Source: Hypoxylon rubiginosum
Taxonomy: Eukaryota > Ascomycota > Sordariomycetes > Xylariales > Hypoxylaceae
Assembly (NCBI GenBank): GCA_902806565.1
Contig: CADCXA010000034.1
Coordinates: 620,001-684,000 of the forward strand
Length of the DNA: 64,000 nucleotides
Reading direction: 5' to 3'
Positions within the stretch are counted from its first letter, which is position 1, and the number at the start of each line of letters is the position of its first letter. The notes beneath the pieces were generated by a model, which was not told the origin of the DNA, searched no databases, and worked only from the letters and a program-made list of their open reading frames with translations. Below, in pieces: positions 24,795 through 35,565 of the stretch. Both the position numbers and the translations under genes were made by a program.

Positions 24795-26326
24795 GGTGTC
24801 AATTCAACCAAGCCAAATCTCATGTAAATGGGCTTTCGAATGAGCCAAAACAACGAGCGAGCCCTATTGCTTGAAACAGGCACAGTAGTGAGCTTGAAGC
24901 ACAATGGAGTTTAGGCCGCCAGAGCCTGTGGTTTGAGACCCGAGTTGCCAATTGCAAATATAAGATACAGGGACAGATCTCCCAGCTGTTTAGCCGCCTA
25001 TATGTTGTAGACCTAGACTTGGGTTAGTATACTTAACCGTCATTTGATATGTCACGGCAAGTGATTAAGTATCCTCCAATATGAGTCAGACAGACTACTT
25101 GGAGAAGGTACTAGAAACGATATAGGAACACAAGATAAGGAGGCACAACAGATGGGGGCTATCGATATGTTTCTTTTGGGACGTCTGACCTTATCTGGTA
25201 GTATGATGACTTTGATACACCGAAATCTGTAATTTTCACCGTATAATTGATACTTATTTGACGTGTGTGCAATTGCTGTGTGTGTGTATGTGTATGCATT
25301 CGATATGCACCTAAGAATCGATTGGGGTAATTTAGTTTGAGAAGACCCTGTATTTTGTGACGTCAGGGACGCCGCCTTTATCATTGACCCTTTAACTGAG
25401 ATCTCTGATATTTCCCTCTTATTCTTTAGGTACTTAATGCATTCCCCACAGCTCCGAAAAGCTGGGGCCGGGCAGGACGGATCATGCCGGTCTATTACCT
25501 AGGTAAACTATAATAGCTATAGACAAAAAGTTCGTATATTAATGGATCAGTATGCCATCTTTTAAACTTGTTAGTAGATGTATAAGATCAAGCATGATAT
25601 AATTCTCTCACCTAGCAGCCCAGGTAGGTACTCGAGTGGGATTTGGGGAGATGATTATATTTGTCACTACCTCAGAGGTATCTCCGTTGTATACCTGACA
25701 TATAATAAGCAGACTGGAAGAACATGCATATCTACATACACCTACATACTTCGTACATGTATCCGATGTAAGAAGGATTCGGTTCGGTATCATAAACCCC
25801 GCCACCAAGCCGCCGTTCAGCCGTCCCAGCATCTTACGAGAACATTGGACAATCAGACAATGAAAAGTTGGGTACATTAGTACATACATACCTTTATCGG
25901 CATGTGAAAGTTGCTCGGCGCTGCCTGCGCATTACTACCTTTACTATTGCGGCGTTAGAAGTTTGCTACACCACACCCTATCATAGGCGAAACGACAAAT
26001 AGAGTGCCTTAGCTTCGAGTTTCTTCGTGTCTGATTACATCGCCCCCGTCGCTTTTCGACTTGGACTCCTCACCTGTGTTACCATCAGACGGGCACTTAA
26101 CCTCCCCTTCCCTTCTTCCCTTCCCACCCTCCGTCTTCTAACATTACCCGATGTGAATTGCGATTGAGACAAATTCGGACTGGATCCAAATTTCAACCAT
26201 CATGTGAACCGATAGACTTCCGGATTCGTCAGTCAGCCCATCTCGCAAGTCGATGAGCAAACCCGCCAAAGACGAAGGAATTCCAGACTACTAGAGGCGA
26301 AGAGAATATCTGCCGCATTCCTCCCC
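24795..26326. other. intergenic divergent region between TatD gene and membrane-protein gene
   Basis: This lies between genes transcribed away from each other, so it should hold both promoters. The bases just before 26327 are pyrimidine-rich. One TACCTAGGTA palindrome is at 25496-25505. Short frames inside show no family resemblance. Confidence 0.6.
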
Positions 26327-27061
26327 ATGGCGGCCTTCAATCCCCTCCAATTCTTCATATTCCCGTTCCTCTTCCTCGTCGCCCTCCCGCTTGCCCTTTG
26401 CGCAGGATTTACTACCATCCTAGCGTTTATGGTTCTATTCCTGCGCTTGTTTCTCGTATATTTCGATGTCGGGCTTGAGACCCTGCGCTACGCGTTGCTC
26501 GGCCACGCCGCGCATACCCGCTACGTAGCGTCGCAGCAGACCCCCAATACCACACCGACGCCGTCGGAAGCCTCGCCGCCGTCCTCTCCCGAGGCCCGAA
26601 CGCGACGCCGGCGTAAGAGACAGAGCAGCGTCAGCAGCGGCGCAACGACGCCCATCGGAAACCGGGATGGGCTAGGCCTGACGCCTAGCATCGGCTTCGA
26701 GAGAGATTTCGAGGGCGTGGGGGGGTGGAGGTTGGATCGGGTGGATATCGATGCAGATGCGGCAGAGGACCAGCAGTGGTATACCCTCAACTCGCGACTC
26801 GACATTCCGGACCGCCGCCATCATTTCAGATCGCAGAGCGGGGGTGCGGTCTTATCAGGGGCCAACGGGCTCGGCCTCTATGTGAAAGGCGCAAATACGG
26901 CCGGAGCCTATAGTCCCGATGGGTTAAGAATATACGCGTCGCCCAACAGCTCCAAGTCGCGAACGCCAACAAGTAGCAAACCACACGCTTTCACGAAGCT
27001 TGACGAAGATGAATACTTTCCTACGCTCGAGGGCAAACATGCGAAAAAGTGTCGGGTCTAG
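26327..27061 (+). CDS. fungal membrane protein of unknown function
   Basis: Single-exon protein of 244 residues. The first 60 residues contain two adjacent hydrophobic stretches (about 7-28 and 29-50), separated by a short turn, which look like a membrane hairpin or two transmembrane segments. The rest is hydrophilic: a Pro/Ser/Thr-rich stretch, a basic RRRRKRQ patch near residue 95, then a Ser/Gly-rich segment with a tyrosine- and aspartate-containing block (DEDEYFPTLEG) close to the C-terminus. I recognise the N-terminal block (hydrophobic NPLxFxxFPFL start) as resembling uncharacterised Pezizomycotina proteins, but no function is known to me. Start codon 26327 is in a good fungal context (CCCCATGGC). 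Confidence 0.8.
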   Translation: MAAFNPLQFFIFPFLFLVALPLALCAGFTTILAFMVLFLRLFLVYFDVGLETLRYALLGHAAHTRYVASQQTPNTTPTPSEASPPSSPEARTRRRRKRQSSVSSGATTPIGNRDGLGLTPSIGFERDFEGVGGWRLDRVDIDADAAEDQQWYTLNSRLDIPDRRHHFRSQSGGAVLSGANGLGLYVKGANTAGAYSPDGLRIYASPNSSKSRTPTSSKPHAFTKLDEDEYFPTLEGKHAKKCRV

Positions 27062-27480
27062 GAGAATTAAGTGAAAAGGTTAAGGTAAATTTGCCATAGG
27101 GATTGAGCGAAGCTGAATGACTCTTGTAAAGGTGATCTTATTTGATTAGAAAGGATCGGCGTTATGTCTCGGAAAATATGACTCTCATGACGGTTCAAGT
27201 TTTTCTGGGAGGGAGTTCGGGTATGGTCAAAACCCAAAAGCGTGGATAACTGTCTGGTCAACTGGTTGGTCACATAAGAGGGATCGGGTACTTGGGTTGT
27301 ATCATAACGGAAGTACGTATCAATATGATTTGTTTGTGGATATAAAGACGATCAAGAATTTGAAGCAATGGTATCCTAACGAACTGTCAACGCCCAACGC
27401 CTTTCATGACATCCCATGTTACTCATCAACGCAAACTTGCCCATTCGAGATGCTCGGTGCAGCCCTGATCTGCCCCAACC
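27062..27480. other. short convergent intergenic region
   Basis: This lies between the converging 3' ends of the membrane-protein gene and SPC24. It contains only 3' flank; no gene or repeat was seen. Confidence 0.7.
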
Positions 27481-28198
27481 CTAGAGCGTTTGCCATAAGT
27501 AATTGGCATAGAAGAAGCGCGAGAACTTCTTGTCCATATTTATGACATGGACATCGCCCTTGCGATCGTTACGCACAATGGCTCTGGAGAACTCGCCGTC
27601 CCTCTCGTCTCGCTCCAACTCGATACCCAGGCTTCGATATACCTTCAGTCGCAGTAACACCTCGTCGTCCACCGGGTCTCTTCGAGCGTCGTCCGGCGAC
27701 CCTTCTAGTCCTTGCAATTCCAGCTGTTGCAGGCGAGCCGCTAGGTCGGCCTGCTGCGAGGACATGCGCTCCGCTTCCATCTCTAGGTCGGATGCGGCTT
27801 TCGCGATGCGGAATTTCTGCGTGTCGAGGCGCGAGATCTCGGATGCGTGCGCGGAGGACGAGTGCGTCGACGTGAGTTCCTCGTGCTGCGACTGTAGGGT
27901 GTTGAGGGAGCGGCCGAGCTCTGTTTTGTTGATCCACACGTCAGCATAATTCGAGGGGGTAGCAGGTCGCTGCAAAGGATCATACTCTTTAGAGACGTCT
28001 CGGCTTCTCTGATTCGCAGCTCTCGCGCTTGTCTAAGGGTCGAGAGGGAGTCGGTGATGCGCGAGACAGCGAGCTTGTCTGGGGCGATGTTGAAGTTATT
28101 GATTGTATGGTGGATGAGCTACATTATGTTAGTAGGCTGAATTACTAGGAGAAATGTAGGAATTATCGTACAGTGGCAGGATCCTCGTCGAGAAGCAT
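27481..28198 (-). CDS. SPC24: kinetochore protein Spc24 (NDC80 complex)
   Basis: Subunit of the Ndc80 complex, which links centromeric chromatin to spindle microtubules; Spc24 pairs with Spc25 at the kinetochore end. Three exons on the minus strand: 28198-28172, 28118-27986 and 27920-27481, giving 199 residues. The N-terminus ([18 protein letters not shown]) and following helix are typical of fungal Spc24. Residues about 45-135 form a coiled coil, and the C-terminal 60 residues form the small globular domain, ending in [18 protein letters not shown] sequence. Intron 1 (53 nt) has a CTAAC branch point; intron 2 (65 nt) has only a CTGAC. The first exon is only 27 nt. Spacing to FIS1 is 584 bp, divergent. 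Confidence 0.92.
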
Positions 28199-28782
28199 AT
28201 TGGCGGATTTGATTCGACTCAAACGTCTTGGGGTCGTAATATCTTGATGTCAGGGTCTAGGTTATCCGAAATCGCTGTAGTCTGATGTGTTTCTTTGCAA
28301 TCAGAAAGTTGCAAGACAGTCAGAAAGTTGCAAGACAGTTAGTGTATCGTGTTGTAGCTGTGTAGGAAAAGTCCCAAGGCCTAATGCGGTAATAGACAAA
28401 ACAAACCAGGGTATCACCAGGCCGACCCGCTTGCTCGCTAAATCTGTACTGTAAAGCTCAGGCGATCTGTATAAGTACCCACTGTACCCACATGTCAATC
28501 CATGTCACTTCCCCTCTGCGTCATTAACGCCACACCTAGACGTAAGGCCACTGACTGGATCCGACGATAGGTCCAGAGCTCCCGCCACATTTTCTTCGTA
28601 AGTATTGTACCACCTGCAAGTTTAATCGTCGACAAGTCAAGTCGCCTTCGTCCTTAAAAGTATTCGCCGTCTACATAACAAAAGCAACCACTCCATTACG
28701 AATAGCTACATAGTATATACACTATAGACCATCTGATTTTAGTACCATAAACTCTTCTTACAGAAGTTTGACGAGTTACAAC
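28199..28782. promoter_or_regulatory. shared divergent promoter of SPC24 and FIS1
   Basis: The two genes start in opposite directions from this 584-bp region, which must therefore contain both promoters. It carries a 19-bp tandem duplication. No TATA box was assigned with confidence. Confidence 0.65.
28301..28338 (+). repeat. 19-bp perfect tandem duplication
   Basis: Two identical adjacent 19-bp units (beginning TCAGAAAGTTG) lie about 100 bp upstream of SPC24 and 445 bp upstream of FIS1. This is probably a recent duplication. Confidence 0.95.
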
Positions 28783-29454
28783 ATGACGGCATTACCTTGT
28801 ATGTCCCCACGATGGAAGCCTATTCCCCGTTACCCCTCTAGTGTATAACGAGTATATACTGACCGCGCTGTTCTTGTTACTTCTAGATGCCGGCGATGCG
28901 GAAATGTACGGTTTCTTCGATATATCCTCGCTCTGGCACGTCGGCTGACTTTTATTTAACTAGCCCGCTGAGAGAAGCGGAACTCGAGACTTTGCGAACA
29001 CAATATGAGAAAGAGGGCGATATGGCCGGTATACAAACCAAGTTTAACTATGCGTGGGTGTGTCTGCCTAGAAATACTCGCAAGAGAAATACCTCCTTGG
29101 CAGCAGCGTGCTCATTTCCTCGTGCAGGGCCTAATCAAATCCAACGCTCGGAGGGATCAACAGTTAGGAGCTCAACTACTTTCAGAAATATTTCGAGTAT
29201 CCCCTGACCGCCGCCGCGAGTGCCTCTACTACCTAGCGTTAGCCAACTACAAACTTGGGAACTATGGAGAGGCGAGACGCTACAATGATTTGCTGCTGGA
29301 TAAGGAGCCAGCAAACCACCAAGCGGCCGACCTGCGCAAATCAATCGATGACAAGGTGACTAAAGAGGGATTGGTGGGTGTTGCCATCATAAGCGGCGTG
29401 GCTATCGCTGCTGGTGTAGTTGGAGGAATCCTATTCCGGGGCAAGAGGCGGTAA
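28783..29454 (+). CDS. FIS1: mitochondrial fission protein Fis1
   Basis: Tail-anchored outer-membrane protein of mitochondria and peroxisomes that recruits the dynamin fission machinery. Four exons: 28783-28798 (16 nt), 28887-28905 (19 nt), 28964-29057 and 29128-29454, giving 151 residues, the normal fungal length. Spliced residues 1-43 read MTALPYAGDAEIPLREAEL and onward to KFNYAW, matching the family; without the two tiny exons the N-terminus would be lost. The TPR-like helical domain contains the conserved [18 protein letters not shown] segment. The C-terminal 25 residues are a hydrophobic anchor ending in a basic RGKRR tail, the usual mitochondrial/peroxisomal targeting pattern. Intron 2 has a CTGAC branch point and intron 1 a TACTGAC. 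Splice sites were chosen for frame and homology; the 19-nt exon is easily missed by automated predictors. Confidence 0.94.
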
Positions 29455-31027
29455 GGATAGGACGAGGCGTATCTCATCTATGAAGGAAGCTCAGTACCGA
29501 AAGATGGGGCTACGAGAATACCTTTCATGGTGCTATTTTTCGAACACTGATGGCGTTGTATCGGCCGGCGTCGGAAGAACATCTCCCTATCGTTGTTTGC
29601 TGTCGGTTGTCTAGGAGGTAAATACATTCTCGGCGGGTCAAAGACAAGGAAATGGACTCAACGAAGCACTAAGGTTGGGGTCTCAGTGGCAGTACTGCAT
29701 ATATCTTGGCACGAATATTATGAAATAGTGCAAACTACCACACTCTGGACTTATTATTCATGGGTACCTACATAGTAGCATTTGAATAGCAGTCGTCTCA
29801 TTTCTAGGAATCATACCTGCCAGGTAGGTGCCGTAGATAGGCCCTAGGGAGTAGGTACCTAGACAATGGTTTGTTCGATATTGCTATTTGTTATTTGGAT
29901 ACACAACCTCTTCTACTACGTACCTAGAGTTCAAGCCTACATGTACTCATGCGGCTATTGAGGTACTGATCAAACCACAAACGTGTGACTCTTGAAGCTG
30001 CGGGTAGTACTGAATCATTGTAGATACCTCGGTACCTATATGTAGTGACTGTTGCTTATATAATCATTAAGGACACGGTCTTATTATTGGATGTGGCTGT
30101 GCGTTTGGCAAGGTTGCGTTGCCCCGCGGTACGTATCCCGGTCATTGAATGACGCCAGCTTGGGAACCCAGGGAAGCTTGCCTTGCGACCGCTAATGGTT
30201 TATGGATCCATGGTCCATGGATAACGGCCGATCGTTGTAGACTTCAACCTACACGCCCTTGAACGCGCACCTCTTTACTCATTACCCATCAAGTATCTCC
30301 TGATACAAGACCCTTCTCACATCCATATCACTACTTGCTGCCATCGCAGTATCATTCCCTAAGTCCAGGTCAGGATAGAAGGTCGCATACCAGCACTCCA
30401 GATCTTGGGCTGCCTACGATATCCCAATCATCCGCCCAAGTCCCCTATCTTAAGAACGGACACTTCCTTGACCTTCTCCGATACTTTCAAAGGTAACGCT
30501 TCATGTCACACTGTCAGCACAGTCTTGCATTTTCAAGTCTCATGTCGCTGTAGTTTCCTCCGCCGGTGGATGGAATACAAGGTGTGTTACATTCAATATT
30601 GTCCCGTTTATATCATAGGTATCTCATCTTATGTACCTTTCAGCTACTAACCTATAAGAACCAGTTGTCCCTGAGCCTGCCTTTGATACCAGATACCCTG
30701 ATACCATATTCCTACACACCCTCCGGGTACAAATCCGCCTTGTCGGCTATATCCATCAGCCCAACCTGCGCTCTACCGCCCCAGCATCTAGTCGGCGACA
30801 TCAGCCTTGCGAACTTAATCGCCTTCATTACTTTGAGTCCCCGTCCACCCAAGGAGCTGTTCCTCGGTACAATTTTCCTTTGGAAATCCATATCTCCAAT
30901 CGGTCAAGGCTAGTACTTTTATTGTACACTTGTCAGACTGGCGTTCCGAGCACTTCGCGCAGCCGGCCTAGCTATTGGCCTAGGACTCACTGCCTTTGGC
31001 GCATACCAACAGTCAAGGCAGCGCCAG
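29455..31027. other. intergenic region upstream of RING gene
   Basis: It contains the FIS1 3' flank and then the presumed promoter and leader of the RING gene. A near-perfect 15-bp palindrome (TCCATGG on both sides of one T) lies near 30207-30221. Open frames of about 80-115 codons at 30405-30913 end before the RING start and have no family resemblance. Confidence 0.55.
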
Positions 31028-32575
31028 ATGGCATCTAGAAACCATCACCTTGATGCGACTACTAGTCGCGAAGTTGTCTACTGTCACCACTGCGAACACG
31101 AGTGGTACCGAGATGAACGTCCAAGCACCCTAGACTGCCCCCGATGTCATAGCGAGATTACGGAGATAGTATGTTTTGATTGTCGATCCATATATCAACC
31201 TAATAGCTGCTAACAGATAGCCAGGTATCACCCAACAATGATCCTCGAAACCTAAGTGATAACGATTCGCTCCCTGACTATGAGGACCGTCATCGACATG
31301 CTCGCGACTCCGATGACGATCCCGACGAAGATGACATTGAGCAACACATATTACAAGGCCCCGGAGGCTTCTTTAGTCGACGTGCTATCTACCAATCTCC
31401 TGACCGTCAAGCCTCCAACGGACCACGAGCTGCTCCTGACAACGCCGATCAGATTTTCCGCCGATTTACGGAGCTGATTGGAGATCTTGGAGGTCCTGCC
31501 ATGGTCGGTCGCTCTGGTCCAGACACACTATTTTCTAACCCTCCTCCGCGAGTTACGGTGCAGAGATTTTCAGGCCCTGGCTTCACTGCCGGTGTCAGCA
31601 GCTTTACCATTACCACAGGACCTGGTAGAAACCGCCCTGACCCTAGCCGTAGTCCGGGTCCTGGCATGGGACCTGATGACCCATTTCAAAGGTGATGTTC
31701 CCTATCCCCGTATCATGACCCGGTCGCTTCAGAAATAGCATATATATAGAGAGAGAGAGGCATCCACTGACCCATAATACAGGATGTTTGGCAATATAAT
31801 AGGAGAGATGGGCCCTCCCATAGATCATGGTGGTCCTCGTTCTCCAAATCAGAACGAGGGGGACGGCAATGCACGCCAAAATGCAGATTTTTCAATGGCT
31901 TTAAGTCAGCTTATAGCAAGCCTTATCAATCCTCATATGGTCCATGGAGATGCTGTTTACTCGCAAGAGGCGCTAGACCGTATCATCACGAATCTGATGG
32001 AGGCAAACCCTCAGTCGAACGCGCCAGCCCCTGCTTCAGACGAAGCTATCGCGAAGCTACCGAAGAAGAAACTAGATGAGGAGATGCTGGGACCTGAGCT
32101 GAAGGGCGAATGCACCATATGCATCGACGACATGAAGGTAGGAGATGAGGCTGTTGTACTGCCATGCAAGCATTGGTTTCACGAACAGTGTGTCGTTCTA
32201 TGGTTGAAGCAGCACAACACTTGCCCCATATGTCGTGCCGCTATCGACGGCGATGCCGCCGGCCGTCCCAGTGGTGCGGCCCCGGCCTCTCAGTCTAGTC
32301 CATCAGACTTACCGTCTCCCTTTAGAAGACCTTCAATTCCGGGTTACTTTAGAAACGTCCAAGCTGGTTCCTCTGGCCGACAGGAGCCGTTATTTCGACG
32401 AGATTCGAATTCGCCCCCCATGAATCCTAGGTCATCACAACAAACGAGAGTCAGAAGCCCTTCTCCGTCCAGCCGTCGTTCGGCGCAGAGCGAGAGGGCA
32501 CGTGATGGGAGAGGATCCTCGGGTAGTGGACCGTTTAATTGGATTCGAGACCAATTTAGAGATAGGCGGTCGTAA
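31028..32575 (+). CDS. RING-H2 E3 ubiquitin ligase with N-terminal zinc ribbon (RNF126/RNF115-like)
   Basis: Predicted ubiquitin-protein ligase. Three exons: 31028-31168, 31225-31691 and 31783-32575, giving 466 residues. Residues 19-40 contain CHHC...CPRC, a zinc ribbon like that of RNF126/RNF115 (which binds ubiquitin and BAG6 in animals). Residues 313-353 are a RING-H2 domain: C-x2-C, then CxHxxHxxC (LPCKHWFHEQC) and CPIC. The middle is disordered Pro/Gly/Asp-rich sequence, and the C-terminal 110 residues are Ser/Arg/Pro-rich. Intron 1 was placed to restore frame; the acceptor at 31224 avoids a frame break from an alternative AG. Exon 2 to 3 splices AG|G to arginine. A role in degrading mislocalised or damaged proteins is inferred from the animal homologues, not from the sequence itself. 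Confidence 0.9.
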
Positions 32576-33984
32576 ATATGTCTTTACTCCAATATTATGA
32601 CGGGGCCATTACAGACGTTTTGGACTGGGTCCTGCTGAGAATAATCAACGTTAGTCGAAAGATCGAATAGCAGGGTGGAACTTTTGCGGCACCTTTTAAT
32701 GTCGCTAGACATTAACAAGGTATGATTGAACGGGTTACATTGTCACGCTCTTTACATTCGCGGGGGGGGGGGGTAATACTAGAGTCATAGTTCCCACAGA
32801 CCCATATCTCGGCTCAGGGTCATTCAGGGGATAGCCTGTTCAGGGTTTCCACGCCTGGTTTGTATGGATAGTGCGCAGCATTCGAGAATTGCATGGTAGA
32901 CATGAAGGTGGTACGGAAGTTGGAGAGGACACGAAATATTGCCCGTGCAGCTCCCAAGGGGGAAAAGGCGGGTTAAGGGTTCCTCGAGATAGATCTCCAC
33001 GCCTTGATGACAGTCGTCTTGCGATGAATTGACAATAATGACGGCCAAGCCCACAACATATCAGCCTGTGATAATAACACTCGAATTAATTTGGCAGCTA
33101 CCTAGGTACACATGCGCCATCAAGGTTATTTATTTGGATATTGTATACGCGCATGAAGAGGATCCTAAAGGGTCCTTGACAATGCTTAGGCGATCAGGAT
33201 CTTACAAAGAGGTAAGTTTCCATAGAGGGGAGTTTATCAAGTACAACAAGTCATCCTCCTTAAGAGTTAGTCCAGTAGACCTTATTCTTTTTCAATGCTA
33301 CAATGCGAGATCCGAATCTCTTTTGGCGTAGTAGCGTATCTGCCTTGCAATAGAATAGTTAGAGGCATATATTAGCCTCGATGTTCTAGCACGTTCTGCT
33401 TATCATGAGGTCTCTTGGGTGAGGCGAGCTTTCTCTCCTTCTTTCTTGTTGTGACACGGAGTCTAATAGGGGCGGAACAAATTCGGTTGTTTAGAAAGTA
33501 GGAGCCCCTATTTACAACTCGTACATATGTATGTTCGAACGGTGCCTAATTAGCACGGGCTTTATTAAACGCAAAGCCAACTACCATTACAAGAAAATTA
33601 ACAAAAAGCCATGAGATTCTATGCTCAGGGTTACGATGGTGAGTTGCCTAGGAGAGAAATAAAGGGCACCGGCTGGGCTTTCTAAGGCCTATACTACGTA
33701 CAAGATAGGTGCCTAAGAGCTTTTCTATCTAGAACATACATATGTACTGAAAAGATACGGATACATTTCACACATTGCACATGGTCAATATAAGCAACAT
33801 TAAACCGGATAACGAAAGTCGATTACTATTCAGCTTCCAAAGTGCCATAGTTCCTTCCCAAGGGTCCTAAGCAGGTGATCTGATTCCGGTCTCGTGATCC
33901 TCTAATCCACCACCACCCGCCATGTCCCTTCTCTCTCCTTCCCTCTCCCAAGTGTGACTAGCGCATTACGGGGGATCCTGAGAC
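32576..33984. other. intergenic region
   Basis: It contains the 3' flanks of the RING gene and of the small minus-strand gene. It has a 12-base guanine run at 32762-32773 and one TACCTAGGTA palindrome at 33099-33108. Nothing else is supported. Confidence 0.55.
32762..32773 (+). repeat. G12 homopolymer
   Basis: Twelve consecutive G residues about 190 bases after the RING gene stop codon, in its likely 3' flank. Confidence 0.95.
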
Positions 33985-34233
33985 CTATTTCGGGGGTGTG
34001 TGGTTAGGTACCTCCCATCTCCGCTCTTCCTTCTTGCGGGGGATGGGGATGGGCTTGCTTCGCGGTATGTCGTCGACGACGCGCCCGGATCCTTGGTCGG
34101 CAGACGGATTAGAGGCTCCAGCGCTGGCGCCGCCGTTGGTAGCCGTCTCGGTGCTGTCCTTGGGATCGTCCACGAGGATCCATTCCTCGACCTTCTTCTT
34201 CTCCTCGGCGGAGTCGTTCATGGCGGCTGCCAT
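33985..34233 (-). CDS. small protein with PRSxPIPIP motif, long member
   Basis: An 82-residue frame on the minus strand with no recognised domain. It starts with a charged segment containing EEWILVDDP (residues 16-24), passes through a Gly/Ala/Ser-rich linker, and ends with IPRSKPIPIPRKKEERRW (56-73) and a short tail. The leader upstream (34234-34420) is CA-rich and free of long frames, and a TATA-like TATTTAAG lies 190-200 bases upstream, as in well-expressed fungal genes. The shared motif in a second, shorter gene 1.1 kb away on the same strand argues that it is real. The 3' end is less sure: a GTACCT donor after TGGGAG near 34014 could lead into a second exon that I could not place. No function is proposed beyond what the findings say. 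Confidence 0.6.
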   Translation of the reverse strand: MAAAMNDSAEEKKKVEEWILVDDPKDSTETATNGGASAGASNPSADQGSGRVVDDIPRSKPIPIPRKKEERRWEVPNHTPPK

Positions 34234-35327
34234 GTTTGCTTGGGGAAGCGGCAGTGATTTGCGACTGTGGTGAGCTTGATGTAGTGTGTTGATATGTGGT
34301 TATTTTGTTGTTCTTGTTGTTTTGATTCTTAGAGTAGCTGGTTGCTCTGCAAGGCTATACGAGATGGGATGAATTGCGAGGGAGCGGCTGAGAGAAAGTT
34401 TTGGTATCCCAGGTGTTGTGCTTAAATACTTTTTTACCTAGCCAGGAAAACGCCGTTGCTATTGCCGTTGCTGTTGTTGCTGCTACCGATATTTATTGCT
34501 ATGATAGAGTTGTCGTGGTGGCCCGTGGCCCGTGTCGCGTGCTGTTCCTGAGTCACAACCGACAGCTGTAATCGTTTGCTCAACTGCCGCATCTGATGCT
34601 CGAAAGTTTTGTAGTGTAATAACTGAATCACAGGCGAAATAACTGAAAGGTGCTGCCTCCCGTCACGTATATTTGGCGACGCAGCTTCCTTGTGGGGACC
34701 TATGCCTCATATACCACTAGCACTTCCCAAATTCTAGTACATTTATATCTCTAGTCCTAGAGCTGCACAAGCTGTATGACTGTTTAAGAGCACACGTCCT
34801 ACAGTGTTATTAGTATTGCCTTCAAGGGTACCTAACCTGTTGACTGAGATGCCCTTCTACCCTGAGGGACAAGGCTGTTGGATATGGGTAGTCGGGCTGT
34901 GAACAAGGCGCAGCTCTGTACACAACGCAAATAGACGAATTAGCATTCCTTGTACTCGCGCCCACATGCAAAAAAAGATAAGAAATTCTGTTAATGAAAA
35001 TATTTCTGGTTGGAGAGATATACCTACCACTCATATCCTATGATAGCTCATTGCTGCTTAAGCTCTCTAATGCGCTTTGTAAGTGTCAAGCCTCGGCATT
35101 TCTTATTATACGCATTTTCTAGTTGTATATACAAATCACGAAGGTGCAAGGTAAAATTCGCTATTAGGTGTAACAATAGTTAGGTAATAGGTGTCAAATT
35201 GATATTATGTGTACGGACGTTTAAACTGACCTCTTCGTTGCTCAAAAATATTGGAGAGTATCACATCATTGCAGAATGGTGCCTAATAGGCATCCTTTCA
35301 CTCAGGTGATAGATGGAACGGAAAGAA
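34234..35327. other. region between the two small genes
   Basis: The left part is the leader and TATA region of the 82-residue gene. Beyond about 34450 no supported coding frame is visible; the sequence up to 35327 includes the 3' flank of the shorter gene. Confidence 0.5.
34421..34428 (-). promoter_or_regulatory. TATA-like element of the 82-residue gene
   Basis: TATTTAAG on the minus strand, about 190 bases upstream of ATG 34233 and followed by a CA-rich leader. Confidence 0.45.
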
Positions 35328-35429
35328 TTACTTCTTAGGCTGGGGCTGGGGCTTGGGCTTGGGAATAGGGATAGGGTCACTTCGTGGAACAGAAGTGCTG
35401 CCGCCATATCCTCCATCAGCTTCAGGCAT
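35328..35429 (-). CDS. 33-residue protein with PRSxPIPIP motif, short member
   Basis: A 34-codon frame (33 residues plus stop), below usual gene-calling cut-offs. The first ten residues are Gly-rich (MPEADGGYGG), followed by STSVPRSDPIPIP and a PKPKPQPQPKK tail. Residues 14-24 repeat the VPRSxPIPIPK pattern of the 82-residue neighbour at nearly the same distance from the C-terminal basic tail. The start has a good context (CTAAAATGCC), a TATA-like TATAAGTA lies about 130 bases upstream, and the leader between is CA/AT-rich. The C-terminal basic Pro/Gln repeat resembles a low-complexity signal more than a domain. It may be part of a longer spliced gene, but no neighbouring exon was identified. 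Confidence 0.55.
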   Translation of the reverse strand: MPEADGGYGGSTSVPRSDPIPIPKPKPQPQPKK

Positions 35430-35557
35430 TTTAGCTTTCTAGCAAAAAGAGATTCTGTAAAATGTAGTGTGGTTTGTAGCGTTTAGTTATTGTATAATTC
35501 TCGCTATTGATTGATATCGTAAGGATATGGCAAGAATATGGGCTCAGGAGTCCACAT

Positions 35558-35565
35558 ACTTATAG
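35558..35565 (-). promoter_or_regulatory. TATA-like element of the 33-residue gene
   Basis: TATAAGTA on the minus strand, about 130 bases upstream of ATG 35429. Confidence 0.45.
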
